The notes below the pieces were generated by a model. It had not been told where the DNA came from and ran no database searches. It saw nothing but the letters and a program-made list of their open reading frames with translations. A stretch of 64,000 nt of DNA from Mikania micrantha (taxonomy: Eukaryota; Streptophyta; Magnoliopsida; Asterales; Asteraceae). A program made the translations under genes and the position numbers. The stretch covers positions 558,001 to 622,000 of the forward strand of contig CM018694.1 of assembly GCA_009363875.1 (NCBI GenBank), given 5' to 3'. Positions within the stretch are counted from its first letter, which is position 1. Every line of letters starts with the position of its first letter. Below, one piece after another: positions 10,523 through 23,454 of this stretch.

Positions 10523-13500
10523 TGAAATCCGTTCCTTGTATTATTCTATACTTGGGGTGGGTTAACTGATGTTACTCTATTAAATATTAAGAGTGTGAGT
10601 TAACCCCTTGCAACTTGTCCTTGAACCATAGTGCATAGAGCCTAAAAGGAATCCATTGAAATCCTCACGTAATCATATTTCAATGCATCCGATTTATCTC
10701 TACCACTTTGTATGTCTATTGTCCTCAACGAAATCTATTACTAGTAGTGTAACATGAGAGCAGATCACCTTCTCAACCTACTAGTCAATAGGGTTTTCGC
10801 TGGATTAATTACTTATCACTGTAGATTAATATCACCATGTGTCGCTTACCAGAACCTGACTTGAGGTCGCCCTGTCACCGGTCATACGTTACCGGCCAAA
10901 TGAATCAATACGATCAACATACTAGCCCTACAAGCTAGAGGTTTGTCAAACCTATGGTACCACTATGCTATCGTCGGTTTAGTCACGTCAAACAAACTGG
11001 TCAGCGAATTAAAGGGACTTACATGATCAACTTGTACAATTTGGCACATGATTGAAGTGATATAATGCAAACAGGTCAATAGTAACTAATTGTAATTGTG
11101 TTCACTTGTACTCTTGTTCTCATTGTCATATGTTCTCCGTGATATTAACAAAGTTAAATAAGAGCTTGTCTCATTAAATTATGTTAATTAATTGAGTGAA
11201 TGATGTTGTTATCATGAAATTACATTATCATGATTATCATTCCATGTTCCTTGTTCTCTTGTAATATGTGTTGAGTTGTAAAGCTAAGTGTCATAAAAGC
11301 TAGTTTTATTACACTTACTTAACTCTTGTATCGAATGATGTAATATAGATATGTTATCTTTATATCATTCTTGTGTTTTGTTCTTGTAATCATGTCATCG
11401 TGTTTCCTTGTAATAGTTGCAATGTCATTTCTTGTAAGAATAACTAAGTGTTGTAAGAGTTATCTTACTACTATGTTATTCTATTGTGTCGATGAGTTAT
11501 GATATTATAATATCATCATCATCTTATCTTTCCTGTATTCTTGAATTTAAACAAGCATGCATACAATGATTTATGATAATAAGCAATTTAATATCAAATA
11601 ATCAAAGTAGTAGCAATAAGTAAGCAAAACTTTTAAATAAATAAAAGTAAAGCATGTTTCTCAGCCCCGAGAGTTTAAAATCAATAAGATTAAAGAAAAG
11701 GGGCATATGAACTCACCTTGTTGGCGTTGGGGTTGACTTAGCTTAAACAAGTAACACACGCGCTCTTGATTGTGCTTGATGTTGTTTTCACGATCCTGTG
11801 TTGGTTTCACGTTATTTGAAACTTGTTAGTATAAGTTATAGTGATTTGTGTGCGTGTATGTGTTAGCCTTAATTTGGCTAACACCCGTGGGTCTTGGTCA
11901 TCATTCGGCCTCGTTTCGATTGTTATTGGTCATTAGTACTACTCGTCTTTATGTTGTGTAATTGGTTTTAACCCATTTTCGAATCTTAGCTCTTATCATC
12001 ATTTATTCATTAATTATTGTTCGCAAACATTGACTGGAACTTTAGATTATAATTTATTAGTCCTTATCCCATTGGAATTTAAAGTGTTCGTATTCAATCA
12101 TTAACTTTATATCCCACTTTATTCTAACTTGTTATAGCGTGTCACCATATTTCCCCACTTTTGTACTAAAATTCCATTTATGGTTCTCCTAAAGTGTATT
12201 TGTTACATCATTATCTATGTGGGTCGAAACACCTTGTGGGCCGAAGATGATGTGAGTCTATCGATACTGGGCCTAGTGACTGGGCCGCACTGTTAACTCA
12301 AGCCCAATAAAGGGCCGTTGGATCTGAACATAATTAGTGGGTCATGACACTGAGTTTGGGTCGCATGGGCTATATAGAGGGGTTGGGCCAAGTCTTTGGG
12401 CCTTCTATTCAAGCCCAACATGTGAATGTAATCTTCATCAGTTGTGTGGACCAAAGGATTGGGTCAAACGGTTGGTTTAATTAAAGGTTGTTGGGCCAAA
12501 TGAAAAAGATATGGGCCTGGGCAGTATCCATGGGGCCTGTTGCATATCTTTGAGTTGAATAGGTTTTCTGCCTTAGGTTTCTTGACCGACTGAGCCCTCT
12601 TGAACCCTCGGCCGACTGAAATACTTGGACGAATGGCTCTCATGGCCGACTAGGGTTAGCTATGGCCGAATGAAGCTTCTGTTGACCGACTAGAGACATG
12701 GTCGACTGAGTTAATTGCCGAATGAGGGTGTGCTAGGCCGAATGAGATGGTTGATGGTTCGGCCGAATGTGTCTTGTGGTCGAATGACTTGAACTTGGCC
12801 GAACCAAGGTAGACCGGCGAATGAAGGAGGTGGCGACTGAGGGGGAAGGGGCGATCGAATGAGGTAACACCGAATGGGAGTCATTCTGCGAATGGAGCTC
12901 CTTTGGTCGGAGGTCATTCGACCAGGCCATTCGGCCAACTGAAAGTGGCTCAACCATGGCTGCCACAACCGGACTCCCAACCCCGATCCACGATGGTTTC
13001 ATGGAATGGCGTGTACCAGACTTAGTTTTCGGGGTGTAGAAGTCGCAAAAGTGGGTTTAGAACCGATTAGGGTTGACGGCATGACAAGGGTTGCGAAAAC
13101 CCTAGTTTTCGTGATATTCATGAGTAAATACCTTGAGTTTCAGTGGACTAGGCTCTAGATCGATTGTACTTTCATGTAGTAGAGGTCAAGAGCTTCGTTT
13201 AGGTTCAAAAATGGAGGGATTTGGTTAAGAAATGAATAAGTTATGGAAGAGAGAAGGTGAGAAATGGAGATGGAGGCTCAAAACCGGGATTAGGGTTTTG
13301 TGGAGAAGATGGTGAAGTGAAAATGAGCAAAATAGACTCATTTAAGGGTATTTATACCCCGAGGGTGTTCGGGTTCGTTTTTGTTGCTCGGTTCGCGTTT
13401 TCGTTACGTTTCCGGAAAATTACGCGTAATTTAAATGTTTTAAATAAAAAGAGGTTAATTTAATTATTTTGATGAGTTTCAAAATTGTAAAATGTTATTT

Positions 13501-14139
13501 ATTTTATTTTTATTAAATTATTTTCGTTCGTGTCGTGTTTTCGTTTTCGTTTCGTCAGATCGCGTCACCTTCGCGCGTAATTCGTTCGCATCGTCATCCG
13601 AACGAATACGACGATGATTTTGCTTTCTGAATTTTGTTTTCTACTTTTCAGTCATTATTTCAGAACTCTAAACTCACAGATATGTTTGTGTGAATCGTCA
13701 CCCACGCAAACACACTGTCAGTTCGTTATTCTGAAATAACACTGCATTTGTGTTTGAATTGTGTTTCCTCACTGTCGGACTCAACTATACATCCTGTTTT
13801 CACATTGTTCTTGTACTGATTCATCGGCCATCTGATTCCTGTCATCTGTGGACATCAGATCGCAACCGATTTGCTTTCGTTGTTCACTTGTAAACTGTTG
13901 TTTCTCGTGATTCGTTGTGCTAACTGTAATTAAGTTTTCACTTAATAAACACAACTGATGTTTCAAATGTTTGTTGTACTTAATGTATTTAAGTTTGCAC
14001 TAAAATACGTACAATTGTGTATTGTATTCTGAATTCTGTTATCACAAACACTGTTCATGTATACGTATTTGCACATAGTATAAAGTGAAAGTACACGTAC
14101 CGTACGGACTTGCCGGACGATCTGGTACTTGATGTTACA
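10523..14139 (-). repeat. 5' LTR of element 1
   Basis: Near-identical copy of 1-3623 carrying the same GGCCGAATG cluster. It ends in TGATGTTACA at 14139. The five bases after it (TCTTG, 14140-14144) should be the target-site duplication, but the partner copy is outside the window. The element's promoter would lie here and fire leftward. Confidence 0.93.
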
Positions 14140-14350
14140 TCTTGTGTCTGCACAAGATATACAAAATAATCTGTAAAATGATGTCTCAAAAGTATGCAGG
14201 TCCAAAACGCTAGGTCCTCTAATTGGTATCCTAGTCCAAAAGTAATAACTCCTTAGTTGACCTGTTCGTCACCTGAGAAGTCATGCAAAAAGATCAAGTC
14301 AACACATGGTTGGTGAGTTCATGTAGTTTTTATAAAAATGAGTTTGAATA

Positions 14351-14760
14351 ACCTGAATGACAACCTTAACCTCACCATTAACCACCTATACCATCCAGTT
14401 CAGTATGCTTATATATAGGGCATATGTAGGGTCGAACTTACCGCCCGCCCAGCCACCGTCCCACCACATACTAAACCACATGATATATTGTTCCCGATGA
14501 TAATTAAGCGTTTCATCCCACAACATTGATTCCATAACATCTGATTCATAGTATTTGATTACCCTGAAAATGTTTACCTTGATTCCCCGAAATGACAACC
14601 TTAACCTCACCAACAACCACCTATGCTATCCAATCAAGTATGCTTATATATAGGGCATATGTAGGGTCGAACTTACCGCCCGCTCAGCCACCGTCCCACC
14701 ACATACCGGACTGCTTAGCATATTGTTGTTAATGATAATTAAGCGTTTCACTCCATTCAC
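14351..14760. repeat. Two-copy direct repeat, about 235-bp period, with TATA-like core
   Basis: The block from CAACCTTAACCTCACC through TATGCTTATATATAGGGC and the GTAGGGTCGAACTTACCGCC stretch to GATAATTAAGCGTTTCA occurs at about 14361 and again at about 14596. The cores are about 150 bp and differ slightly. The short ORFs over it (14386-14616 and 14644-14844, minus) reflect the duplication and look non-coding. Confidence 0.75.
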
Positions 14761-15639
14761 CTTCATCTTAGATTTTGATTTCCACAAATTGAAATACCTT
14801 TGATTTCTTGAGTTCACCATGTATTCATGATTACCCCAAAGCACTTGTAGAAATATAATATTAAATGTTTGATTAAATTAATAATCAGTCATTTAAATAC
14901 AACTAAGACATGATGATTGGGCCTTTATTTGACTCAATCAATTAGACTTAGTTGTTGGTGGGTGTCCAAGTTGTATCCTCTCACACGTGGCCCATATTAG
15001 GCATGACCCACAAGGAGTCTACCTGTATGCGTCGGGACTTTCATGATGCCCATATCAGCTTGACCTTTTGGCCTACTGTATGCGTCGGGACTTTAAGCAT
15101 ATCCTTTGATTCTTGATCTTCTTTGATTCTCTTGATTTCATTTGATAGTTTAAGTTATGCCCATGTAGCTTGACTACAAGAGTCTACTATTGTGACGGCA
15201 CTTTCCGTGTGTTACACGTGGTCTTGATTTACATACAACTGACATCCACCTTAGATTATGCAATTAATGACTTCATTAGATCTTAATGATTTCATTATTT
15301 CAATGATTCACACACGATTATGATTCCCATGATTCACTTGATTCTCTTGATTCTCTTGATTTTGATCTTTAGAATTCCATGATTTCACCATGATTATAGA
15401 TTCTTGAGTAGGATCCTTAGTTTACTGATCACACAATAGATTTGATTCCATTGATTCTGATCTTTAGCTTTAGTTCTTTGGATTTCACTTTGAATTTAGA
15501 TTCTTAAATTTGAACTTGATGGACTAAGGGTTTATTTAGAGTTTAGTATTAAAGTATTACTCCTAAGAGTAATTAATTAACCTGTTAGTAATTCTATTGA
15601 GCAATTTCCTAGACAAAAGTCTAGGCATATATACAAACA
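14761..15639. other. Gene-free AT-rich repeat sequence
   Basis: No ORF of interest. TTGATTCTCTTGATT-like words recur, and the phrase TGTATGCGTCGGGACTTT occurs twice (about 15025 and 15075). It is probably the distal part of the LTR that follows, or an older element, but I could not place a boundary. Confidence 0.4.
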
Positions 15640-18306
15640 AACATATATAATGCATATAATAAGTAAAAGCATTTACGTAAAACAATTTAAATAAAAAGGT
15701 TTACGCATGCTTCTCAGCCCCGCGTTTGAAAATAAAAATGTTTAGAAAAGGGGCAATGAACTCACCTGTGTTGCTCTGTATTGAATTACCACAAAATGCG
15801 TGCTCGTTGTTGTAGCCTATGTCTCTTCGGTTCCTGAGTTGTTTTAAGAAAATTCGAATACGATGAGTATTTATAATAGACGTCGTATCTAGGGTTTGGT
15901 CTCGGTGTGCAACTAAGTGTCCTATGTTACTAATGTGCTTCTAAGATTTCATCTAACTTAATCCAACTTACTACCCATTAGTAACCCTTATCCCACAATT
16001 AATCATCACAAGCCTTTAATTTAAATATTTTTAAGTTAATCTTTTTATATTAAACATTAAGTTAAAACCATTTCTTTTAATTTAATAAAGCTTATAAATC
16101 ATTTTCCTTTATTAAAACATGATGAGTTTTAAGAAAGGAAATTTACACATGATGGGCTTGGGTTAAGCCCATTGGGCTAATCTCGGGCCCATTATTCGAC
16201 TTTGATTTTCAAATGATTCCTTGTTAGTTCTTTGATTAACTAAGCCTAGATAATTTGGATAAATCATCTAGATTAGTTGCACATCCTTATGGATTTTCAT
16301 AAAGATTAGATGTTAATCATTCCATCAACACCCAAAACTTAAACTAACATTTTGATCCTTTATGCTTTCTCCAATGTTTTGGCCCCGCGTTTATATTCAC
16401 AACCCTTGTTATTGATACTTAAACTAGCCTCTATTGATCTACATCCCTATTGATAGATACAACCCAAGTTTGGGTCCCTTAAAGTCATGTGTTGGTTTCT
16501 TATAAAGGAAAACTCTAATAGGTCTTCTCATGCACACACGCAACATACACTCATGCATGCCATACGTGAATCCCATGCACTCACCCCCTTTTATCCACTT
16601 GCATGATGGCCGACCGAATCACACCCTGGACCGATCGAGGGAACCCATTTGATCGGCTGACCCTTATTTGGGGCCGAATAGGAGGGCCGAAAGGGAGTGT
16701 GGCCGAAGAGGAGCCTTGGCCGAATAAGTGCTAGGCCGAATCAGTTAGGTTTGAGTATGAGCCTGGCCGATCGAATGGTGATGGCCGAATAGGTAAGTGG
16801 CCGAATGATGGGGCTCAGACCGACTAACAAAGGGCGAATGGCTTGGGTCGAAGGAGGGAAAGCCGACCGAATGGAGTTCTTGGCCATTCGGCCGAATGAA
16901 GTTTGGGCTCATTCTGTGAGCTGCACTTGGCCATTCGGCCTGCTCATACTCCACTTCGATGATGGCATTCCTTCGATCTAGTGACTACCCCAATATGTGC
17001 AACAAGTTTCTAACCTACCTAGGAGAGGTTTGTGGTGATTCCCTACAGTTTTGAGACTTTAAAATCGGCTAAAGAGATTGGGCGACAAAGAGGGTTTTGA
17101 AACCCTAAAAACCGAACACAAGTCATGGATTTTACCTCGAATCTACCGACTAGAAGCTTAGATCTGTTGTACTTTTGAGTTCTACGTTTGTAAGGGTCGT
17201 TTTGACACGAAGATCACCCGATTTCGTGGAGTATTGAGAGAGATCTAGCTTGAGGTTTTGGTGAGAGAAAGAAGAGAGAGAAAGCTCCGAAAATTTGGGT
17301 TTGAGGGCTGGTTGGTGGTGGTGGTTGAGGCCTTGAATGCCTCATTAAATGGCTTCAAATAACCCGGGTGTGTTCGGGTTCGTTCGGTTTCGCGTAATAA
17401 GTCGGTTTTTCGTCGTTTTCGTAACGAAACGACAAGGTTTTAAAATAGGATTTATAAAATGATTTTAGGTGGTTATTCCTAGTAAATTAACTAAATCTCT
17501 TTTGTTTATTTTATATTTACGAAATTATTTAATTTACTGTTTAAAATCGAATCGTACGGTCGTCGCGTATATTCGTTCGAATCGTCACCCGTGTGAACAC
17601 GACGATAACTGTACTTTTTAATATGGTTTTCTAATTATCGGATATCATTCAGAACGTTAAAACTTCAGATATATTCGTACAGATCGTCACCTATACGAAT
17701 AATCTGTCAATTTAGCATTCACGTAACGACATCCGTGTTGTTTTGTTCTGTAAACCCTCACATACGTTTATACGTAATAAAATCCTAACACATAATCACA
17801 TGATGGTTCTGTAATGCCAGATAATTATCTGACTGATGAACCATGTTTTCTAAGTTCTGTTTTCTCTCAAATGATTCTGAATTTGCTGTTTGATAACACG
17901 AAATGATAACTACATATGATATGAACATGACATACATATGAAATACACTGAATTGCGTATAGTTTGTACCTGATTACTGTTCACGTCACTGTTGAGATCA
18001 CTGTTCTGGTGACGTTTCCGGCACTGATGTTACAGTTTTCTCATGAAATTGTTGGCTATCTGATTCCTGTTATTTGTGGACATCAGATCATAACCGATAT
18101 GTTTTTGTCATTTGTTTTCACCGTTGCTATTTCACATGTGTTGTTGTATATCTATATTTCAATTTTCATTGAAATACATACAACTATTACTTGTTTTCAC
18201 TAAATTGTTATCACATACTGTTTAACGCATAGTATTTACACATAGTAAATAGTGAAAGTACACATACCGTACGGATTTGCTGGACGATATGGTACTAGTT
18301 GTCACA
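15640..18306 (-). repeat. Diverged LTR related to element 1 (solo or truncated)
   Basis: Blocks line up in order with the LTR of element 1: TTCTCAGCCCCG then AAAAGGGGCAATGAACTCACC near 15715, a GGCCGAATG cluster at 16600-16940, GGTGTGTTCGGGTTCGTT near 17367, TCGTTCGAATCGTCACCCG near 17575, and finally GTACACATACCGTACGGATT through GGTACTAGTTGTCACA ending at 18306. It is much more diverged than the two LTRs of element 1, and no gag-pol adjoins it. It abuts, and probably interrupts, the transposase relic on its right. Confidence 0.75.
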
Positions 18307-18945
18307 TAAAAAGTATTGACTGCATGCATTGGGAATGGAAAAATTGCCCACTGCTTGGGCCGGACAATGTGCAGGTAAGCGACAAATCAACAATCATTTT
18401 GGAAGCCATTGCATCATATGACTTATTGATATGGCACACATTCTTTAGAACACCAAGTACATGAAATCACATTAATGTCCTCCATCGTTCTCCTTTGTGA
18501 AGTCAATATCTTCTCCAAAGTTGCGGAAACACGAGTTATTTGCTCAACATCAAGAGGCCGCTAGAAAAGATGTTGAACGAGCATTTGGAGTTACACAAGG
18601 TCGTTTTCCATTTCTACGACACCCATGTCATGTGTGGGAGAAAGATATGATAGGGTAAAATTATGATCGCATGTATTCTCATGCATAACATGATCGTTGA
18701 GGATGAACGAGACTCGTACCTTAACTATTACGACCCATCCGAATTTTTAAAAGACAGTCCTCAAAACCGGTGTCGAAGAAGCTCTACTCAGGAAGACGAG
18801 CAACCTTTTTAATAGTATACTCAACGATTTGGAAACTTATTTAGTTATATAACCAATAGGGAACAACTTCGCAATAGAGAAGCTCATCCCGCTTTAAAAA
18901 ACGATTTGATTGAGCACATATGACAACAACTTTGTAACGATGAAT
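18307..18945 (+). pseudogene. PIF/Harbinger-type transposase relic (HARBI1/ALP1-like)
   Basis: The frame starts with SIDCMHWEWKNCP, the characteristic block of plant PIF/Harbinger DDE transposases. It continues after a frameshift as TIILEAIASYDLLIWHTFF, then INVLHRSPL, then RKDVERAFGVTQGRFPFLR, HNMIVEDERDS, and a C-terminal REAHPAL...DLIEH. Several frameshifts and stops break it, and the N-terminal half is absent because the LTR ending at 18306 lies directly before it. Such an enzyme would cut and paste its element through terminal inverted repeats; this copy is dead. Confidence 0.85.
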
Positions 18946-19370
18946 AATTATGTAGCTTAAATTATTTGTAATTTTACTTTATATTTTATGCCATGATTGT
19001 AATTTAGTTTATCTATTTAATTAAGTATGTTTGATATTTTTGTAATATTTTATTTATTTTTTAAAATAAAATTTTAATTTTTATAAATAAAATAATTATT
19101 TTATTTATCTTTTTAATAACTTTTTATAAAAATTAAAAATCATAAATTATATTTATTTAACAAAAAATAGTAAAGATTGAATTATTAATGAGAGTAAAAA
19201 AATGTTTAGGTTCAATTGGGTCGGATAGATAGAAGAAAGATAAATTAATTTTTTATTAAAGATTGGGTTGTCAATAAGAGTAAAAGCTGGGTTTGATTGG
19301 GTTGTGTGAAGAAAGAGAGATAAACTAACTATTTATTAAAGGTTGAGTTTGATTGAATTGTGAATAAGAA
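18946..19370. other. AT-rich spacer without a gene
   Basis: Very AT-rich. Contains three loose copies of a GGTTGGGTTTGATTGGGTTG-like word near 19215, 19265 and 19345, possibly the decayed end of the transposon whose relic precedes it. No ORF. Confidence 0.4.
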
Positions 19371-19682
19371 TCTTCCTAAACTAATAAAGGAGTATATTTA
19401 GGGGACACTTGTCAAGTTTTTAGCATATCAAAATTTTTATTTTCCCGCCTATTACTTGACCCAAAACTAATTTTTACACGAATCTTTGTATACCCAAATA
19501 AACACGCCTTATTTTATGCTTTCAATAAATTAAACGCAAACTCTAATTCTTGTATTAGGTGGTTTTTCACTTTTATGATTTTTTTCTTTGTAAAAGATTA
19601 CCTCATTAACGATTGTATACATATTTAAAAATTTAATGATTCTTACTACCCAACCCGTTTAATATACGGGTTTCTAGGCTAG
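19371..19682 (+). mobile_element. Short non-autonomous Helitron-like element
   Basis: Begins TCTTCCTAAACTAATAAAGG after an A, and ends with a hairpin (CCCGTTTAATATACGGG, 19654-19670) followed 12 bases later by CTAG and a T. A 5' TC, a short 3' hairpin, a terminal CTAG and insertion between A and T are the hallmarks of Helitrons. At about 312 bp it encodes nothing and would depend on an autonomous relative. It sits 180 bp upstream of the CHR19 start codon. The alternative CTAG at 19674-19677 would end it slightly earlier. Confidence 0.6.
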
Positions 19683-19861
19683 TGCTCTAATAAAAAGTCG
19701 GGTCAGGTTTGTTTGGGGTCGGGTCAGTGTTGTGGGTAGTCTAAAGGTGGGCAGAAAGAACGTAACACCAGGCACCAGGGTCTAAAGGAAGGACGCTTTC
19801 GATTCACAGACAAATCCAACGCCACTTCCGTACTAATCACTCCTCCGTCTTCCTTCATCCG

Positions 19862-20338
19862 ATGAAGCGAGGGTTGGAATCAATCGAAATATCAGACGAC
19901 GAATGGTCGAACCACGATTTCGATTCCTCCAGAATCCTCAACAAACCACCCCCCATCGAGTCTTTCGCTTTCCGGCCTGGAGCCAGAACGTCCAACTCCA
20001 AAACGCCCTCCGACTCCTCCGACTCCTCCGACTGCGTTGAAATTATCAACCACCATGCACCTGAGAATCTGGAGGACGACGACTTTGGAGAGCCTCCGTC
20101 GACCTCGATTGCTACCCGTGGACGGAGGTTTGTGATTGATGACGATGATGAAGATGATGCGGTTGATTTTGATGCAGAGAATGAAGAGATGGAGTTGAGT
20201 GATGATGTTGTTGGAAAAGCGTTGCACAAATGTGCCAAGATATCGGCTGAACTGCGGAGTGAGCTGTACGGATCGTCTGTTCATGCTTGCGACCGCTATG
20301 CTGAAGTTGACGCTTCGTCTATCAGAATCGTTACTCAT
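19862..20338 (+). CDS. CHR19: CHR19 exon 1 (N-terminal acidic region)
   Basis: Starts at the ATG of MKRGLESIEISDDEW, as the plant orthologues do. Codes residues 1-159, rich in Ser, Asp and Glu, including the run VIDDDDEDDAVDFDAE and the conserved VVGKALHKCAKISAELR block. Donor: CAT then GTCAGT, phase 0. Confidence 0.92.
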
Positions 20339-23300
20339 GTCAGTTCCTCTCTCTTTTTTTTTTCTCCTGTCACTCCTGAGTTTGTTTAAATTTGTACTGG
20401 TTTACACTAATTTTTGATTTCATGGAATGGATGTTAGCAGCATAATATGCTTCCCCTTTGTAAAAAAATATGGAAACCTTTAATCTTTCAAACCTATATT
20501 GAATGTTGTAGGATGATATATGTGAAGCATGTGGAACTGGGAATTTGGGATTTCAGCCTCTTTTGAAACCATACCAGCTTGTTGGCGTCAATTTCCTCAT
20601 GCTTTTGTACAGGAAGAAAGTTGCAGGAGGTATCTGCTTCAACCAGTTCATATCTTGCGTATTGTGGAAATCTATGTTATTCAAGAAAATTTTGACCATA
20701 TCACACTAAATGAACATACAAGACAAGTTATATATATTAATAACTTTAGGAACCCACATGCATGGTAAACCCCAGGGTCCCCCAATGCCCGACTAATTAA
20801 GAGGAACAAGTAAAGCGCGGCCGTAAGCAACCGGGTCGGTAGCCTCCAAGTAAAATTGCTCTAAAACTTGAGACAATTCATTGTCTCTCCTTTACTCTAA
20901 ATCACTACACCACTTCCTTGGTGGTTAGGTTTTAACTATTTGATAAGGTTGAGCCAGTTTTGAGAGAGATGGTGTGTTACATACACACATGGCATACTAA
21001 GGACATGGGATAGGCATTATCAATTTATCATGAGTTGTTTATGTGTTCAAAGTCACACACATATGTTACCAATGATTTTCATCTACACAATTTGTTGACA
21101 AGTAGCCAAGTTTGAATCCTGGGCATCAGATCAATTAGTTTGTATTGCCTCTTTAAAATCACTAATAATTATCTTCGTTGAAAATAATCAAATAATAAGT
21201 TTCAAGGCCTGCTAGATATTATATTTTCCCTTCTTCATCTGTAAGATGTCTATGAACCATGTACATGTTGTATCGAAGGCCTTGAATACTTACGTTTGCA
21301 CTCTCGATCCTAATCATACTTATGTAATATGTTCATAGAACTTTATGGTCCTTTTAGTTACCACTGTCTTCTCATTAATTATCCGAAAAGCACATTAAAG
21401 CTCCCACTGTAACAAATTACAGAATTTGTGGATCCTGAGTACAAACACTCCTTTGAAGCAAGAAATCATATGAAGAAACTTTAACAACTAGAACTCTTTT
21501 CTTTTAACCATTGTCATTTAGGAACCCTAGTTGAAACACAACCCGTGCTTCCACTGTCACGAAATCCTCTGATTGGTTTTCCTGATCCCTTGTATGCTTG
21601 TTCATCTTGAATCTGCACTTTGGCTCTAGGTTCCTCTCTTGCCAAGGTCATTCTCTTCCGCCCATGAGATATTGTGATCCAGACTTTATCTTTCTGAACT
21701 GGGACAATAACAACAACAACAACAACAACAACCTTACCCAGTATATTCCCACTTTTCAGTAGGGTCTGGGGGGAAGGATAGATACAAACCTTACCCCTAT
21801 CCCAATTGGGATAGATAGGCTGCTCTGAAAGAGTCCCCAGCTCAAAGTTATCGTTTGAAGTTGATCATCCCAACGATTTTAACGTTATTTTCACAAAATA
21901 ATTAAAATAACGTTAAAATTAGTGTACTTTTACTTTTGCCCTTTAAGAGCCCACACATATATACATTATATGCATGCACCGCAAATGGGGTGCACACATA
22001 AAATTAGTGCACTTTTCCTTTTACTTTTGAACCGGGACAATCATTCCCTTAAATGATATCTCAACCATATACAATAATTTTTTCTTGTTTACTCGAGATA
22101 TTTCCGTATTTCCCTTTAACAAGTCTTTCCATTCCCATTTCTAAACTTAAGTTCATGCTTGTGTTTATTCTACTATCCAACATAAACCAACTTTTTTTTC
22201 AAGCTTGGAATTACCCTGACATCCTTCAGAGTCAATGAACCGGCTGGAGTCTTTAAATCTATGTCACTGATGTCCTTAACATCAAGAATTTCATTGTTAG
22301 CCAAAGTCATCAAATTTCCAGATTCTTCAATCCTTCAATGTTGTTGGTAGTATGAACCGAAGCACCGTAATCCATAACTCAAAAATCAACACTGCTCTTA
22401 ACACCTAGGGTCAAAGAATCATCATCTGTGTCGTATACTGTATCATTAACTTCCTTTGGTTTTGGATATTGATTTTTGAAATATCCTATCTCTTTGCAAT
22501 TCCAACTAACTACATCCTTACGAGATTTAGACTGACTTCTTTCCTGTTCTTGCTTTCGCTACCTGCTACCTCTGTTATTCCTTCTTCCTTTACCAACATA
22601 TAGTAGTTCACTCTATGATTCATTTGAACTTCTTCATTTGATGTCTTCGCCTAGAAATAATCATGAATCTCCACAAAAGTAAACTTGATGACTAAACTAT
22701 TAATCATTGTAAGTGTTTCAGACCAGCTATCAAGCAATGAAGATTAGTAGTAAGGCCTGAATCTTATCCTTAAATTTGATTTCCACTTACACAAGTCTTG
22801 ACAAAATCAAATTCAATTTGTTGATGTGCTCTGTAACTGAATCACCCTCTTGTATCTTGGTATTCACAAGCTCTCGGATTAGATAAACCTTATTTGTTGC
22901 TAAAGGCTTCTCGTACATTTTGGATAGTGCCTCCTTCACACCACTTATATTCTTCAACAACAACATGATCACTGCCTTAGCCTCTTTTTTTCATCTTTTT
23001 CCAATCTACTTGGTAATTGTAAACGTAACTGAATTGCCTGATTTCTTTATTCCAATATTTCCACATATATAGGATTACAATTCATATCTTCTATTTACAA
23101 ATAAGATATAATTTATAATACAAAATGATCCTACACAAAAGTAATCCTATTCAAATATATATATATCGGTATCAATTATATCCCCGCAGTCGAAACAGGA
23201 GGCTCTCGGATGTTGAGACTGGACCGAAAATCATCGAACAGGACGTGTGGTAAGACTTTGGTGAAGATATCTGCTATCTGTAAACGTAATTGAATTGCCT

Positions 23301-23410
23301 GATTTCGTTATTCCAATATTTCCACATATATAGGATTACAATTCATATCTTCTATTTACAGATAAGATATAATTTATAATACAAAATGATCCTATACAAA
23401 AGTAGTCCTA

Positions 23411-23454
<44 letters not shown>

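Larger units (their letters stand above)
1..14139 (-). mobile_element. Tekay/Del-like Ty3/gypsy retrotransposon with duplicated gag-protease (element 1)
   Basis: The same sequence of about 3.6 kb begins at position 1 and at 10523 and flanks a minus-strand gag-pol interior, so this is an LTR retrotransposon read right to left. The order gag, protease, RT, RNase H, integrase, chromodomain and the long LTRs fit the Tekay/Del chromoviruses. The left LTR is cut by the window edge or begins exactly there. The outer right edge is 14139, where the LTR ends in TGTTACA. The interior is odd: it carries two gag-protease modules and an extra RT fragment. All pol pieces share one frame but are interrupted by stops at 8358-8360, 5748-5750 and 3993-3995, so this copy is unlikely to make a complete polyprotein. 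Confidence 0.93.

Noticed and set aside
19855..20417. Serine-rich and other ORFs opposite or overlapping CHR19 exon 1
   Set aside because: Shadows of the real exon; the plus frame at 19862 matches the orthologue.
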